A stretch of DNA of 64,000 nt from Amoebidium appalachense (lineage: Eukaryota; Ichthyosporea): assembly GCA_963693365.1 (NCBI GenBank), contig CAVNZM010000008.1, positions 5,022,001-5,086,000 on the forward strand, read 5' to 3'. Made by a program: the position numbers and the translations under genes. The first letter of the stretch is position 1, and the number at the start of each line of letters is the position of its first letter. The notes under the pieces were generated by a model, which searched no databases, was not told the origin of the DNA, and saw only the letters and a program-made list of their open reading frames with translations. Positions 1 to 21,455 of this stretch are shown here, one piece after another.

Positions 1-82
1 TACCCACCTGCCCATCCACCCAACCACCTACCCACACAGGCTTACACAGGCAAGCGCATGCGCGAGCGCACACACACGAAAA

Positions 83-132
83 ACACACGCACGTACGCAC
101 ATGCACACACACATGCACGCACGCGCGCGCGC

Positions 133-188
<56 letters not shown>

Positions 189-215
189 ACCAACAAGCAT
201 GCACCCACCCACCCA

Positions 216-252
<37 letters not shown>

Positions 253-300
253 ACCACCACCACCACCACCAACCACACACATACACACACACACGCACAC
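83..300. repeat. (CA)n array and poly-C tract
   Basis: Long CA dinucleotide array followed by an uninterrupted C run (about 218-252) and ACC repeats. On the minus strand this is the (GT)n that begins directly at the 5' splice site of the exon at 307-396. Confidence 0.9.
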
Positions 301-306
301 ACACAC

Positions 307-4083
<3,777 letters not shown>

Positions 4084-4686
4084 GTTGCCTGTGTGCGTGT
4101 GCGTGTGTGTGCGTGTCCCTGTCTCAATGCCTGTCTGCTATGTGGTTCCACTCTGTATTTCTGCCCGTAAGCGGCTGATAGTGCTCTCGCAGAGGCAACC
4201 CCACCCTTTCCCGCTTTGTGTGTCTGTTATGGTTTGTGTTTGCCTGTCTGCCTGCCTGCCTGCCTGCCCGCCGCAGGCCTAAAGCCCCCTCACCTCCCCT
4301 ACAAACTGTAGTTCAAGGTGTACCAAAACGGCCCTCGCCCTCAATGTACATAAACGCGAATGATCGCGCGCGCCCACTGATATCACTGGTGCGTTATCAC
4401 ACGTTTGACGCACACAGACACGCACACTTCTTGCCTTCACGCACAGAGAAACACTAACACTGTCGCTGCATACAAACAAACATTCTCTGGCAACTATATG
4501 TACCTTGCTTCTAGCTTCCTAGGTTAGTTCAGCTGTGCTTGTGATCAGCGACGCGCAAGACACAGGCATAGATAGCACAGCGACGCCATCACCCAAGCAA
4601 CACGCTCACACAAGCACAGGCTTGCTGTTACAGGCAAATACACACACACGCGCGCGTGTTGTGGCAATGCGCGCACCCACACACCG
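4084..4686. promoter_or_regulatory. Short divergent intergenic region between two gene starts
   Basis: Only about 600 bp separate the ATG at 4083 (minus) from the ATG at 4687 (plus, SLBP). The stretch has no long homopolymer, is rich in CG-containing motifs around 4360-4400 (GCGCGCGC) and 4640-4700, and contains no convincing ORF. A shared bidirectional promoter is inferred from position alone; no TATA box or mapped start is visible. Confidence 0.35.
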
Positions 4687-8435
<3,749 letters not shown>

Positions 8436-8594
8436 CTCCGTGTACCTATTTTTAGCTGGGCCCTGTCTGTGCTTTTTGGCACGGCGTCCCCACGTGCAAC
8501 ATCTGGGCCAGTGGCCTTTGCACGTGCAGATAAGATCTTCGATGCTTCCGATTAGCCATGCTATTTATGGGTGTGGGGGGTTATATTTATTGTT

Positions 8595-8643
8595 GGGCCT
8601 AGAGGGCCAGAGCGCAGGGTTGTGTGATTCGAATCACAGGCCC
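8595..8643. other. Palindrome nested in a stem, tRNA acceptor/T-arm-like
   Basis: GGGCCT (8595-8600) pairs exactly with AGGCCC (8638-8643). The interval contains the exact 16-bp palindrome TGTGATTCGAATCACA (8623-8638), whose centre looks like a T-loop TTCGAA. Only about 20 nt lie between the arms, too few for D and anticodon arms, so this is not a tRNA gene. It could be a tRNA relic or a palindromic protein site. Confidence 0.4.
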
Positions 8644-9006
8644 TTCGCAAAAGTAAAGCAGTGAACGGGTTGGTCGGCCCGGTGTACAGTGTCAACACGT
8701 ACACGTGTCTGGATGTACATGTGTGTGGTGGATTTGTGCCTGTGTGTTGTGTGTGCACGTGTGTATGTGTGGTGTGTGATCATGTCCGGCATACGTGCTT
8801 GATGGCGCTGCATTTGAAAAGGTTACTAAGTGAGAACACTGCAGTCACCGTGACCATGTTGGTCAGTGCCTGCATGTTGGCGTCGGTGTTGTGTTTTGTG
8901 CTTGTGTAATTATATAATATAATAATAACTTGGCGCGCTTGCGCCGGTTGTGTTTGGAAAAAGGGTAGACTCCACACTATTCCTACTTTTTTGGTTGCTT
9001 TATAAG

Positions 9007-9040
<34 letters not shown>

Positions 9041-9729
9041 CCTGCGCCAAAACTTCCCACCTCGAATGATTACCATTTAGGGTGAATCAGTTTGATTGCA
9101 CACGCATTATTGGTTGATGCAACTCTCTCTCGATATAGCGAGATTCTTACCTTTTTGGTTGTTTTATTACTCAGTGGGTAGGCCCTACGAACTAGGACTT
9201 ATACCGGGAAATCAAAATTTTGCGGCTTTTAAATTTTGAGCAGCATCTGCATACATACACCGCTGCCCCTTGCCTGCACGTGGTTCTAGAGTGTACAAAA
9301 GTGAAATTGATGTGGAATATCACAGAGAGCCTGAGAGCCTTCGTGCTATGCAGCCACAATACCATCTGACTGATATCTCACATTCGACAGTAAGGGTTCA
9401 ATACAGTGCAAGGATATGCATAATATGGGCCTAAGGTGGGGAGAGGGCTAGGCTAAGTGCTTACATACACCCTTTTTTGTGCTGCAATGCGGCTGACGCA
9501 TATAGTGCATTGATAAAAAGATTGGATCTCCTGGAACCTGTGGTGGTGGTGGCTGCGGTGGTAGGCAATGTGGCCCTGCCCCTAGCTCTATCATAACCAT
9601 CATAATAACGTCCCCGATCAACCGTCCGTATCTGACCCCGGCAAATATTACCATATCCCCCCCCCCCCCCCCCCCTCCCCCCCCCCCCCCCCCCAAGAGG
9701 CTCAACGTTAACCACATCGGCAGAGTCAA

Positions 9730-10070
9730 CCTGCAAAAAGCAGAATTATCCTGCAGAAAGCAGAAATATTGTGTTAAAAGGCAGAATTATTCAATAATAT
9801 TGTAACAAGCAGAATTGTTCTGCGAAAAGCAGAACTATTCAATAGGGAAAATTATTCTGCTTTCGGCAGCAGAATAAACAGTGCCGCTAACTAATTATAA
9901 GCAGAATAAATTTAATTTAGCAGGCGGAGAATAATTCTGCTGTTTACAGGATAATTCTGCTTTTGCTGAATGATTCTGCTCTTAGCAGGATAATTCTGCT
10001 TTTTGCACAATAATTCTGATTTTTGCACAACAATTCTGCATTTTGAAGAACAATCCTGAGCTTTTTGTAT
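9730..10070. repeat. 20-bp minisatellite with a self-complementary unit
   Basis: Tandem units of about 20 bp, each an imperfect palindrome of form TTCTGC-N5-GCAGAA. Left units read like CCTGCAAAAAGCAGAATTAT and right units like TCTGCTTTTTGCACAATAAT, so the arrays on both sides of about 9890 are complementary and the whole block can fold into a long hairpin. Confidence 0.8.
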
Positions 10071-10100
10071 GTAAGTTCAACTTGACTCTACCGATGTGTT

Positions 10101-10143
<43 letters not shown>

Positions 10144-10634
10144 CACACACACACACCACCACCACCACCACCACCACCCACCGACCCAACTCTTTCCCCG
10201 GGTTCCAAACTGTAAAAAATAAAAAAAAAATAAAAAATGAAAACCACCCGCCGCCGCCACCACCACCACCACGACGTGCACCAAACTCATTATGTAATTT
10301 AATATATATTATATATAAGCCTTCACTCAAAAGCTTATAACTGCGTCATTCACAACTATGATTCGATGTGTTTTTCTTTTGCGTGTTCGAGACTCAGACT
10401 GTCCGGCCGACACTCCTGAACCAATAGTAATGCGGGCTCGGACTAGCAGCTTACAGAAGGCGTGAAGCAAAAGGTTGGCAGGACACACACGATTTCTTGC
10501 GCGAGTAGACTTAAAAACGATGAATTTAGGGCATGATGCCACACACCCTTAAACAGTCTGCTGACTATTATGTATTGAGCACTCAAGGGAACATAACATA
10601 CATGTACAGTACCAGTACATCACATAGATTCTCG

Positions 10635-11105
<471 letters not shown>

Positions 11106-11684
11106 CTTCTCTCCCTCTCTGCACTTTCGCCACCTCTCTCCCCCCTTTCCCCCTCCACGTATACCGTGACAGTGGCGGACGACACTGCCCACCTCCCTCC
11201 CCTCCTCTCCCGTCCCTCTTTGACCTTTTTCTCCAAAGTTTAGGTTTCTCTCCCCCCTCCCTTCCCCCCTTTCCCCTCCCCCCCCCTCCCTCACCCCCCC
11301 CTTCCCCCCTCCACCCTCCCCGCACGCCTTTCCCCCACCTCTCTCTGTCTTTGGATCTCAGATCTCTCCTCTTCTTTCCTGCCCCTCCCCCTGAGCCCCT
11401 CCCCTCCCCTCTCCCAGTCGCAGTGTCAACTTGATTGTGTTTACCCATAGAAAGCATCTTTAAAAACGGAAAAGAGTAGCCTGCACAAAAGGATAAAAAA
11501 CTTGTAGATATCAAATGTATCGGCTTTCTCGAGTAAATAAACTTTGCCTGGTACACTGCCGGTATGAGTGTTTGATAAAAGGCTATGGCGCCAAACAGCT
11601 GAGCTGCAGCAGCCATAATATACTATAGATCCGTCACGTTACCCATTCGCCGAAGTGACGTTTAGTGACATTTATTTAGATCGT

Positions 11685-11762
11685 GGACCTAATTAGATTG
11701 AGGAGCCGCTGTAAGCTCGAGGCCTCGCCTTTGACGCAAGAGGTATTGGGTTCGAAACCCCC
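11685..11762 (+). other. tRNA-like relic with perfect B box (possible SINE head)
   Basis: GGGTTCGAAACCCC (about 11749) is a perfect Pol III B-box/T-loop. Upstream a 7-nt loop CTTTGAC sits between CTCGC and GCAAG, giving an anticodon-arm-like hairpin with one mismatch, U33, A37 and UUG at the anticodon place. GAGC..GCTC upstream resembles a D stem. The spacing between D and anticodon arms has about four extra bases, and the 3' half runs into a poly-C tract, so an intact tRNA gene is unlikely. Confidence 0.35.
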
Positions 11763-11816
11763 CCCCCCCCCCCCAAAAAAAAAGAAAAATCCTCCCCTGT
11801 GCGGCCATATGTCGCT

Positions 11817-11894
11817 GTGTCGTCGGCTCCCTCCCCTGTGGGGGCATGCCGTTCATGTGTCGTCGGCTCCCCCGAGCTCGTGGGGGCATGCCGT
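11817..11894. repeat. Two direct copies of a ~38-bp sequence
   Basis: GTGTCGTCGGCTCCC followed by a short variable stretch and GTGGGGGCATGCCGTT occurs twice head to tail. Confidence 0.75.
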
Positions 11895-12803
11895 TTTTTT
11901 TATCGACTTTTTTTCCCCCCGCACGGCACTAATACGGCTCGAGCAGCTATTATTAGCGGAATACAACACGCTGTATGATTGGCGCATCGTGATGCAAACA
12001 GCATTTTTTTTTTTTTTTTTTGATTTCGCAAAATAAATAAATAAATAAATAAATAAAAAAAAAAGTGCACGTGCCGGCCTTTGTTAATATTAGCATATGT
12101 GTGCACGTATACATGTAGGTGTACATGCTCGAGTGTGTACGCCGCAATGTACACGTGCATATCAGTATTCATGTATGTAGGTGTGAGTTCGATCGAATTC
12201 CGCAAAATATGTGCTGGTAATCACAATGTGCACGTGCATGTGGGTGCATAGCGTGCTCCAATACCATGTGCAGGCTATTTACGTGTTGTTTTTTTTAATT
12301 CCATCCAATCATTGTATACGTAAGCCTGAGTCCAGCTCCGGCGCAAATTATAAGCCATAGCTAAATTTAGCTAGAGCCACATACTATCACAGCTATAAAT
12401 AGCCACATCGTCATGACTATACACAAAGCCCCTGCCACATGCGTGCACACTAATAGCACAGTGGCAGAAGATTCTTGCACTTATCGCCCACCTTAAAAAC
12501 TAAAGGAAAAGAATGGGATAACCACTGTAGTCACACTTCGAGCAAGGAAGGGCCAAAAAAAAAAAAAAAAAAAAAAAAAGAAGAAGAAGAAGAAGAAGGA
12601 AAAAAAGGGCGAGGCGGCGGCGGCGGCGGCGGGGGGGGGGGGGGGGGGGGGGGGGAGGGGGGGGGGGGGAATAAAAAATTACAGAACAAAATTACGCACA
12701 AGCACCCCTCCTACGTCGTCACCTGTGGTGTGGCAGTGGGTGGCTCTGAGTGAGCCACACCTACCAATCCGAGCTGGTGTGCTAATAATAGCAACCAATC
12801 ACA

Positions 12804-12904
12804 TCATGAGAGCCGCCGCAACCGCGTAAGTTGGTCGACAGGGGCAGACTTGCGGCCTGTAAGTGCGTCCCATGCAGGCATGCGCACCACAAGCACGGTC
12901 GTGT

Positions 12905-12954
<50 letters not shown>

Positions 12955-13242
12955 GTGTCGTGGTGAGCGGCCCCAGGGGGGGGGGGGGGGGGGTTAGAAT
13001 GTGTCACAGAGTACAACCGCAAATTCAGGACGAAAGACACAATGCACGCATGGTTAAAGCGGGAACATGCACTGGTAGTACGTATGAAATAAAGTAGAGC
13101 CCGTCCATCGGGCGGGGAGGATCAGTATAACTGAGTCGCATTTGGCAACAGACGCATGCACACACACACAAGAGGGAGAGAGAGAGCGAGCGAGAGAGCG
13201 AGAGAGTGAGAAACACACACACACACACACGCATACGCACAG

Positions 13243-13274
<32 letters not shown>

Positions 13275-13386
13275 CCTGGGTGCCTGCCAGCTCTGCCTCC
13301 ATGCAGAGTCTTGCTGCTGCGTCCGTTGGACTTGTCGACTGCTGCACCAACCCTGTGGCCTGTTTTGCATCCATCACATCCCACAG

Positions 13387-13435
<49 letters not shown>

Positions 13436-13566
13436 AGAGAGAGAGGGGGGGGGGGAGGGGGGGGGGGGGGGGGGGAGTTAGAATGTGTTATAGAGACGAA
13501 GAACACAGCAATAACCGACAACACAATGCAGAGTGCAAAGCACACAAGACCATGCAAACAAGCAGT

Positions 13567-13597
<31 letters not shown>

Positions 13598-14423
13598 GGG
13601 GGGAGGGGGGGGGGGGGGAGGGGGGGGCCATGAGATCCCAAGAAATAGCTCAGCGTAACAAGTGGATGTGCCACATGCACCGGGGAGGGGGGGGGGGGGG
13701 GGGGGTTTGAATGCGGAACACGGTACGAAGTGCGCATACACGAACGACAAATGCAAAGGCAAACATTCAAGTATGCAACATCAGCCATGCGCACAGCATG
13801 CGTCATAAGCAGAGCCCATCCTCAGGGAGGGCCCAAGTCATCAATTGCGTCTGAGTTTCGACCCCTTAGCCCGCGTACATACGACTCTCCAACTCAGACA
13901 GCAGCATCAACTGAACTTGGGAGGGTCAACCCGTCTTGATCAAAGACGAGCAGGGTTGCTTATGCAAGCAAGGTGAGCAAAACGGTGAATGTGTGTGTGC
14001 AAACCAATGCAGTGCAGCGGAAAATGAGTATGTGCTTACAGATGCACGACACAGAGCAACCATGCCCGGTTGCATGGAAGTAAAGCGGTCTTCACACAGT
14101 GGTCTGTCCTGAAAGGACACCTCTGAAAGAAGACTGGGGGGGTTTGAATGCGGAACACGGTACGAAGTACGCATACACGAACGACAAATGCAAAGGCAAA
14201 CATTCAAGTATGCAACATCAGCCATGCGCACAGCATGCGTCATAAGCAGAGCCCATCCTCAGGGAGGGCCCAAGAGGGGGGGGGGGGGGGGGATGTGAAA
14301 GCTTAGCAAATGATGCAGTTCATCACTTTCTTTGTTTTTCATTTTTCTATTTCATTATCTTTCATTTCTACTCTTGTTTTTTATATTTGTTATTTTAATT
14401 ATTTTTTAGGCTTGTGTGCGCTT

Positions 14424-14463
<40 letters not shown>

Positions 14464-14981
14464 ACGCGCATGTGCGTGTGCGTGTGCGTGTGCGTGTGCG
14501 TGTGCGTGTATGTGTCACGCACCCGTCCGTAGCCATGATCATGAAGCCGTCTTGTGCATGGATCTCACGGTCCATCACCTCGGGCTCTGGTATTACCCCG
14601 TACTGCCTGCACACAGAGCCAAATTTTAATATCAAGCCTTATTATCATCCCGTACTCACTGCACGCACAGTTCACATTTTGAGGTGTTTGTAATGCATGG
14701 GCTGGCTAGTGCCATTGACCTTTAGTTCTAAAGAGCTCGATGCAAATACAACAATCTGCCTGCTACATTGCACAACCCACCCACACACACCCCCCACCCC
14801 CCACCCCCACCCCCACCCCCACCAACCCACACCCACACACACACACACACACACACACCTCAGGCTGCTGTCTCCGAATGCCCGTGCCACGGTCAGTTTG
14901 CCGTTGACTCTTGGCAGACCCTCACTGTCTTCGTATACCTCCCCTCCACCTGCCCCTCCCAATGAGCACCCTTCCTTCATC

Positions 14982-15028
<47 letters not shown>

Positions 15029-17758
15029 ACCACACACACACCACCACCCCTCCCCCCACCCGCCGACCCCGGCCCCAACCACCCACCCACACCCACGCAC
15101 CCACGCACCCACACCCACACCCACGCACACACTCCCAAGAATAAAAGTCGCCGCCATTCCAATAATCACAACCCATGCACCCATGCCACACGAGACGCCT
15201 CTCCTTTAAAGGATGCAGCTGTGTTCTGTGGCTTTCGGTCTAGAAACTGTACAGGAGTACGTGTATTCGGCTGGGTGGAGAGGGAAGGGGGGAGGAGGGG
15301 AGGGGGGGGGGGGGGGGGTTTTGAATGCGGAAAACGGTACGAAGTACGCATACACGACGAGAAGCATGGTGCAGGACACATGCAAAGGCAAACATTCAAG
15401 TATGCAACATCAGCCATGTGCACAGTATGCGTCATAAGCAGAGCCCATCCTCAGGGAGGACCCAAGTCATCAATTGCGTCTGAGTTTCGACCCCTTAGCC
15501 CGCGTATATACGACGCTCCAACTCAGACAGCAGCATCAACTGAACTTGGGCGGGTCAACCCGTCTTGATCAAAGACGATCAGGGTTGCTTATGCAAGCAA
15601 TGTGAGCAAAACGGTGCAGATGTGTGTGCAAACTAATGCAGTGCAGCGAAAAATGCGTATGTGCTTACAGATGCACGACACAGAGCAACCATGCCCGGTT
15701 GCATGGAAGTAAAGGGGGGGGGGGGGGGGGGGGGGGGGGGAGCACACATTACAGGACATATTGATTTGTTTTTGGAGGGGCGCGGAGGGGGGGGGGGGTT
15801 TTGAATGCGGAACACGGTACAAAGTACGCATACACGACGAGAAGCATGGTGCAGGACACATGCAAAGGCAAACATTCAAGTATGCAACATCAGCCATGTG
15901 CACAGTATGCGTCATAAGCAGAGCCCATCCTCAGGGAGGACCCAAGTCATCAATTGCGTCTGAGTTTCGACCCCTTAGCCCGCGTATATACGACACTCCA
16001 ACTCAGACAGCAGCATCAACTGAGCTTGGGCGGGTCAACCCGTCTTGATCAAAGACGAGCAGGGTTGCTTATGCAAGCAAGGTGAGCAAAACGGTGAAGA
16101 TGTGTGTGCAAACTAATGCAGTGCAGCGAAAAATGTGTATGTGCTTACAGATGCACGACACAGAGCAACCATGCCCGGTTGCATGGAAGTAAAGCGGTCT
16201 CCACACAGTGGTCTGTCCTGAAAGGACACCTCCGAAAGAAGACTGGGGGGGTTTTGAATGCGGAACACGGTACAAAGTACGCATACACGACGAGAAGCAT
16301 GGTGCAGGACACATGCAAAGGCAAACATTCAAGTATGCAACATCAGCCATGTGCACAGTATGCGTCATAAGCAGAGCCCATCCTCAGGGAGGACCCAAGT
16401 CATCAATTGCGTCTGAGTTTCGACCCCTTAGCCCGCGTATATACGACACTCCAACTCAGACAGCAGCATCAACTGAGCTTGGGCGGGTCAACCCGTCTTG
16501 ATCAAAGACGAGCAGGGTTGCTTATGCAAGCAAGGTGAGCAAAACGGTGAAGATGTGTGTGCAAACTAATGCAGTGCAGCGAAAAATGTGTATGTGCTTA
16601 CAGATGCACGACACAGAGCAACCATGCCCGGTTGCATGGAAGTAAAGCGGTCTCCACACAGTGGTCTGTCCTGAAAGGACACCTCTGAAAGAAGACTGGG
16701 GGGGTTTTGAATGCGGAACACGGTACAAAGTACGCATACACGACGAGAAGCATGGTGCAGGACACATGCAAAGGCAAACATTCAAGTATGCAACATCAGC
16801 CATGTGCACAGTATGCGTCATAAGCAGAGCCCATCCTCAGGGAGGACCCAAGTCATCAATTGCGTCTGAGTTTCGACCCCTTAGCCCGCGTATATACGAC
16901 ACTCCAACTCAGACAGCAGCATCAACTGAGCTTGGGCGGGTCAACCCGTCTTGATCAAAGACGAGCAGGGTTGCTTATGCAAGCAAGGTGAGCAAAACGG
17001 TGAAGATGTGTGTGCAAACTAATGCAGTGCAGCGAAAAATGTGTATGTGCTTACAGATGCACGACACAGAGCAACCATGCCCGGTTGCATGGAAGTAAAG
17101 CGGTCTCCACACAGTGGTCTGTCCTGAAAGGACACCTCTGAAAGAAGACTGGGGGGGTTTTGAATGCGGAACACGGTACAAAGTACGCATACAACGCGGA
17201 GGGGGGGGGGGGAGGTGAAGAATACATACATGTCTTGACATGATGGTGGGAGGGGGAGGGGGAGGGGGGGCAGCACATATTACAGGAAACATTAACTGCC
17301 GGGGGGAGGGAGGGGGGGGGGGGGGCATATAACACTTCAAGACACATCCGATTGGGGGGAGAAAGGGAGGGCGAGAAGGGGAGGGAGAAGGGGGGGGGGG
17401 GGGGGGGGGGGGGGGTGGCATACATCTTAGCACACGTGCGCGCTCATTTCCATTGAGGAGGGTGTGGGGGTTGTTGAGCCACTCTGAACCCTCTGCACCC
17501 ACAAACAGTGCCCGGCAGTCACCAACGTGTGCCAAGGCAAGGTCGTGACTGCCCTGTAAAGGAAATAAATGGGTTGGTATGGGGGTTGGGGTGGTTCAGG
17601 GTGTAGCACAGTGTGGGGGTAATAATGATCAACGAGGACATCAAGGCACAACCCGCAGTGTGTGTGTGTGTGTGTGTGTGTTGGTGGTGGGTGGGTGGTT
17701 TTTTCCTTATTTCTTTTTTCTTTTTCTTGTTCTTTTTTTTTTCTTTTTTTTTTCTTTT

Positions 17759-17799
<41 letters not shown>

Positions 17800-18025
17800 C
17801 ATATCAGTCAGGAAAAGAGAGTGCTACAGTCGGGTGTGTGGCTGCAATGTGTCTGGCATGCTATTGCCTCCCCTTGCCTCAACCACACACCAACGTCAAC
17901 ACCACACAAACAAACTCCATCCCTTCCTTCCCCCCTCCCCCTGGCAAACACATCCCAAATCCATTCCCCCACAGCCACACACGTACACAAACACCCCCCC
18001 CCCCCCCCCGGGGCTCCCCCCCCAA

Positions 18026-18084
<59 letters not shown>

Positions 18085-18671
18085 TACACAACCACACTTG
18101 TCACAAAACCAGCATCACACAACCACGCACAACCCATTAGTCCCCCCTTTGCACCCCCCAAATGGGCACATACCCTGACAAGTGCCACCAACGCTGTTGT
18201 GCCGCAACGAATCTCCTGACTGTGGACATGAGTTAGCAGCCCACCCATATCACCATAAGCACCGCCACCACCACCACATCAAAACCACTGCCACCCCCCA
18301 AACACCATCACCACCACGTGCACACATACGTACACGGAGGCAAAACCAAACCTGGACTGCAAGTGCACATCACAAATGGACCCCCCCCCCCCCCCCCCCC
18401 CCCCACCCACCCCCCACCAAACACACACACACACTCGCCCCACCCACTTACCCATCCACCACCATCAACCCCCCCCCCCCCCCCCCCCCCCCTCGTTCCC
18501 ACCTTTCCCTCCAAAAGAACAGGGAAGAAAAAAAAAGAAAAAAAAAAGAAAAAAAACCACAGCCACCTGTCCTTGGTCTGATCTGTGCCACTTGCATGCC
18601 ACACATTTCCTTGCGTTCTGCCCAATTTACACACACATGCACCCCTCCCCCCTCCCCCCTCCCCCCCCCCC

Positions 18672-18724
<53 letters not shown>

Positions 18725-19347
18725 TCTTCATCCCTCCCCTTCGTCCTCTCTTCCCACCATATCTAACCCTAAACCCAATCCGACACAGACAGACACACAA
18801 AAAAAGCAACACAACATTACAGGGACAATGGGTTCGAACACAGAGCCACGTACGGGGTGTCCAAACTAGCTGCTATAAAGACATCCAGCTCCCACGATGT
18901 CGAATGGAAACCCTTCCGTAGCACTTCGCAAAGGTCCGCATCGTGTTCATCAACACCCTGTAGGTGCTGTGCAAGAAGTATAAGCACAGTGCACGAGGTA
19001 CCTAAACAGTGATAGTGCAAGAGGTACCTAAACAGTCATAGTGCAAGAGGTACCTAAACAGTGATAGTGCAAGAGGTATAAATTAACTGCCAGACGTACA
19101 TAAACATTGACAGTGCAAGAGGCAACTAAATAGTGACAGAAATACAGTGCCAGTCTAGGAAGTACCAACACAAAGCCGGTGCAAAAAATACACTGCATGT
19201 GTTCAACGTGGGGGGGGGGGGGGGGGGGGGGGGAGGGGGTGAGGGGGGGGGGGGGGGGGGGGGGGGTGGGGGTGACGGGGGTGGGAGCCTAATGATGATG
19301 GATTTGGATGGATGCAGAGGGCAGACAGCGAGGTGGAGATGATTTGT

Positions 19348-19378
<31 letters not shown>

Positions 19379-19661
19379 GGGGGGGAGCATGTTTGTGCAT
19401 GTGTGTGTGCATGTGTGTGTGTGTGTGTGTGTGTTTGCACGTGCCAATACCTGGTGCAGGTAGTAATGCATGCGTGCCGCCACAAAGTCCGCACATCTTG
19501 ACCCCCCGTGCCCATCGTACAGCCCTATGTACCACTATGGTAGCCACCAGGTCAGTGTGTGTGCATTCTCCCCACTGAGAAGCGCCACCCCCCCTCCCCC
19601 CCCCCCCCCCCCCTTCGTCACCCTCCCCTCCCCCCTTCCCCCAACCCCACCCATCCATTCT

Positions 19662-19715
<54 letters not shown>

Positions 19716-20169
19716 ACACACACACACACACACACCAACCCATCCCTCGCCCTCCCCAACCTGTCTCCCCCCCCCCTGTCTCAGTCCCCCCCTCACCACG
19801 TCTCAACCTCCCCCCCCCCCCCCCAAAAAAAAAAAAAATAACCCCCTCAAGAAAACTACACTATGCCAAAACTAGGCCATATCCCTTCTCTGCCCGTAAT
19901 ATTCCCCCCCCCCCCCCCCCCAAATCCCCCTCCCTCCCCCCCATCCCCCCCCCCCCCACCACCCAAAAAAAAAGGTGTCCCCCTCCCCTAAATGCAAGTG
20001 CCTGCATCCAAGCCTGAGTACGCCATCTCTGCCTCTTACCAACGGTTGTTATTGAAGTAGTTGAATGGGCCTTTGTTATCAGTGAGAATGCATCGTCCTG
20101 GGATAAAATGATTTTTTTTCCATTACTTTTGCAGGGGTGTGTGTGTGTTTGGTGGTGGTGGTGGTGGTT

Positions 20170-20211
<42 letters not shown>

Positions 20212-20880
20212 ATAGCAGCACCACCAAAGACCACAGCTCAAGACAGAGCGAGCAATGCCAACCTAGACTCTTCGTCCTGGGCCCAAAATGTGTAGCAGTG
20301 GGGTTCGAATATCTACAACAAAGGCAATAAGACAATAAAGGGACACTACGGTGCACATAAGGGCTACATACTGTGGGAGGGATGTATGGTGCTTATTGGG
20401 GGGGGGGGGGGGGGGGGGGGGGAGGTGGGGGGGGGGGGGGGGGGGGGAGGGGGGGGGAGAGGGGGGGGAGGAAGGGATACACACTATGGACGAGTAGTGT
20501 GGTGCACCTGCGGGGGGTTGGGCGGGGGGGGGGGGGGGGGGGTACGTACTATGGAGGGGCTGAGCTGTGCTATGCGGTACCTGTCCTCGTTGTAGGGCCG
20601 CATGCCCCGCAGACTGCGGGCCCCTACATGGCCTGCCGTGTAGTCCGCTGGGAACGTGCGGGGGTACGGCTGGTTGCTGTTGACGTACCACTGTGCACAC
20701 ATGTTGGCCGGTACTCTCCCACCCTCTTCCCCCTCCCAAAAAAAAAGCACACTATCTTCCCCATCCCCTCCCCCCCCCCCCCCCCCCCACACACATACGG
20801 TACGTGTGCGCCCAGGCATACACAACCCCACACACATACGCACACGCACACGCACACACACGCAAAGGCACATACATACA

Positions 20881-20917
<37 letters not shown>

Positions 20918-21362
20918 TAGCACACACAGGCACACTACAGACGCCCCATGACTTGCAGCGATCCCCCCTACCCCTTCCACCCCACCCCTTGTACCCTTTG
21001 TACCCTGGGCCCATGTTAGATCTCTCTCAAGCCGCACACACAACTCCTGCCCCTCACAACCAGCTGGGTCCTCCAGCGCCCAGTATGATAATAATATTGA
21101 CCTTTTTTCCCCGAAAACACACACACTCAATGCAAGACCCTGCATCTTCTCTTTGTCCTGCTAGAAATTAGCAGCTCAACCTCCCCCCCCCCCGCCTCCC
21201 CCCCCCCCCCCCCCCCCCCCCCGGGGGCACCGCCCCCAGCTCCGCCTCCCCTTCCCCTGCTTCCTTACCCCCCCCCCCCCCCCCCCCCCCCCGCCGCCAC
21301 ACCCCTCCCCCCACACCCACACTGTCCATCCATTCTACCAACCCACGCAAATCACCCACACC

Positions 21363-21455
<93 letters not shown>

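Noticed and set aside
8595-8643. tRNA gene
   Set aside because: Acceptor- and T-arm-like pairing exists but there is no room for D and anticodon arms.
13706-17159. CRISPR array
   Set aside because: Repeat units are about 450 bp without short spacers, in a eukaryotic intron.
15181-17205. Hammerhead-type ribozyme (retrozyme) in the 453-bp unit
   Set aside because: CTGAGGA matches the CUGANGA core on the minus strand, but no GAAA with a stem II follows it at a suitable distance; the only GAAA lies upstream.
18760-18780. Telomere-like CCCTAAACCC string
   Set aside because: Only one and a half motif copies, not an array.
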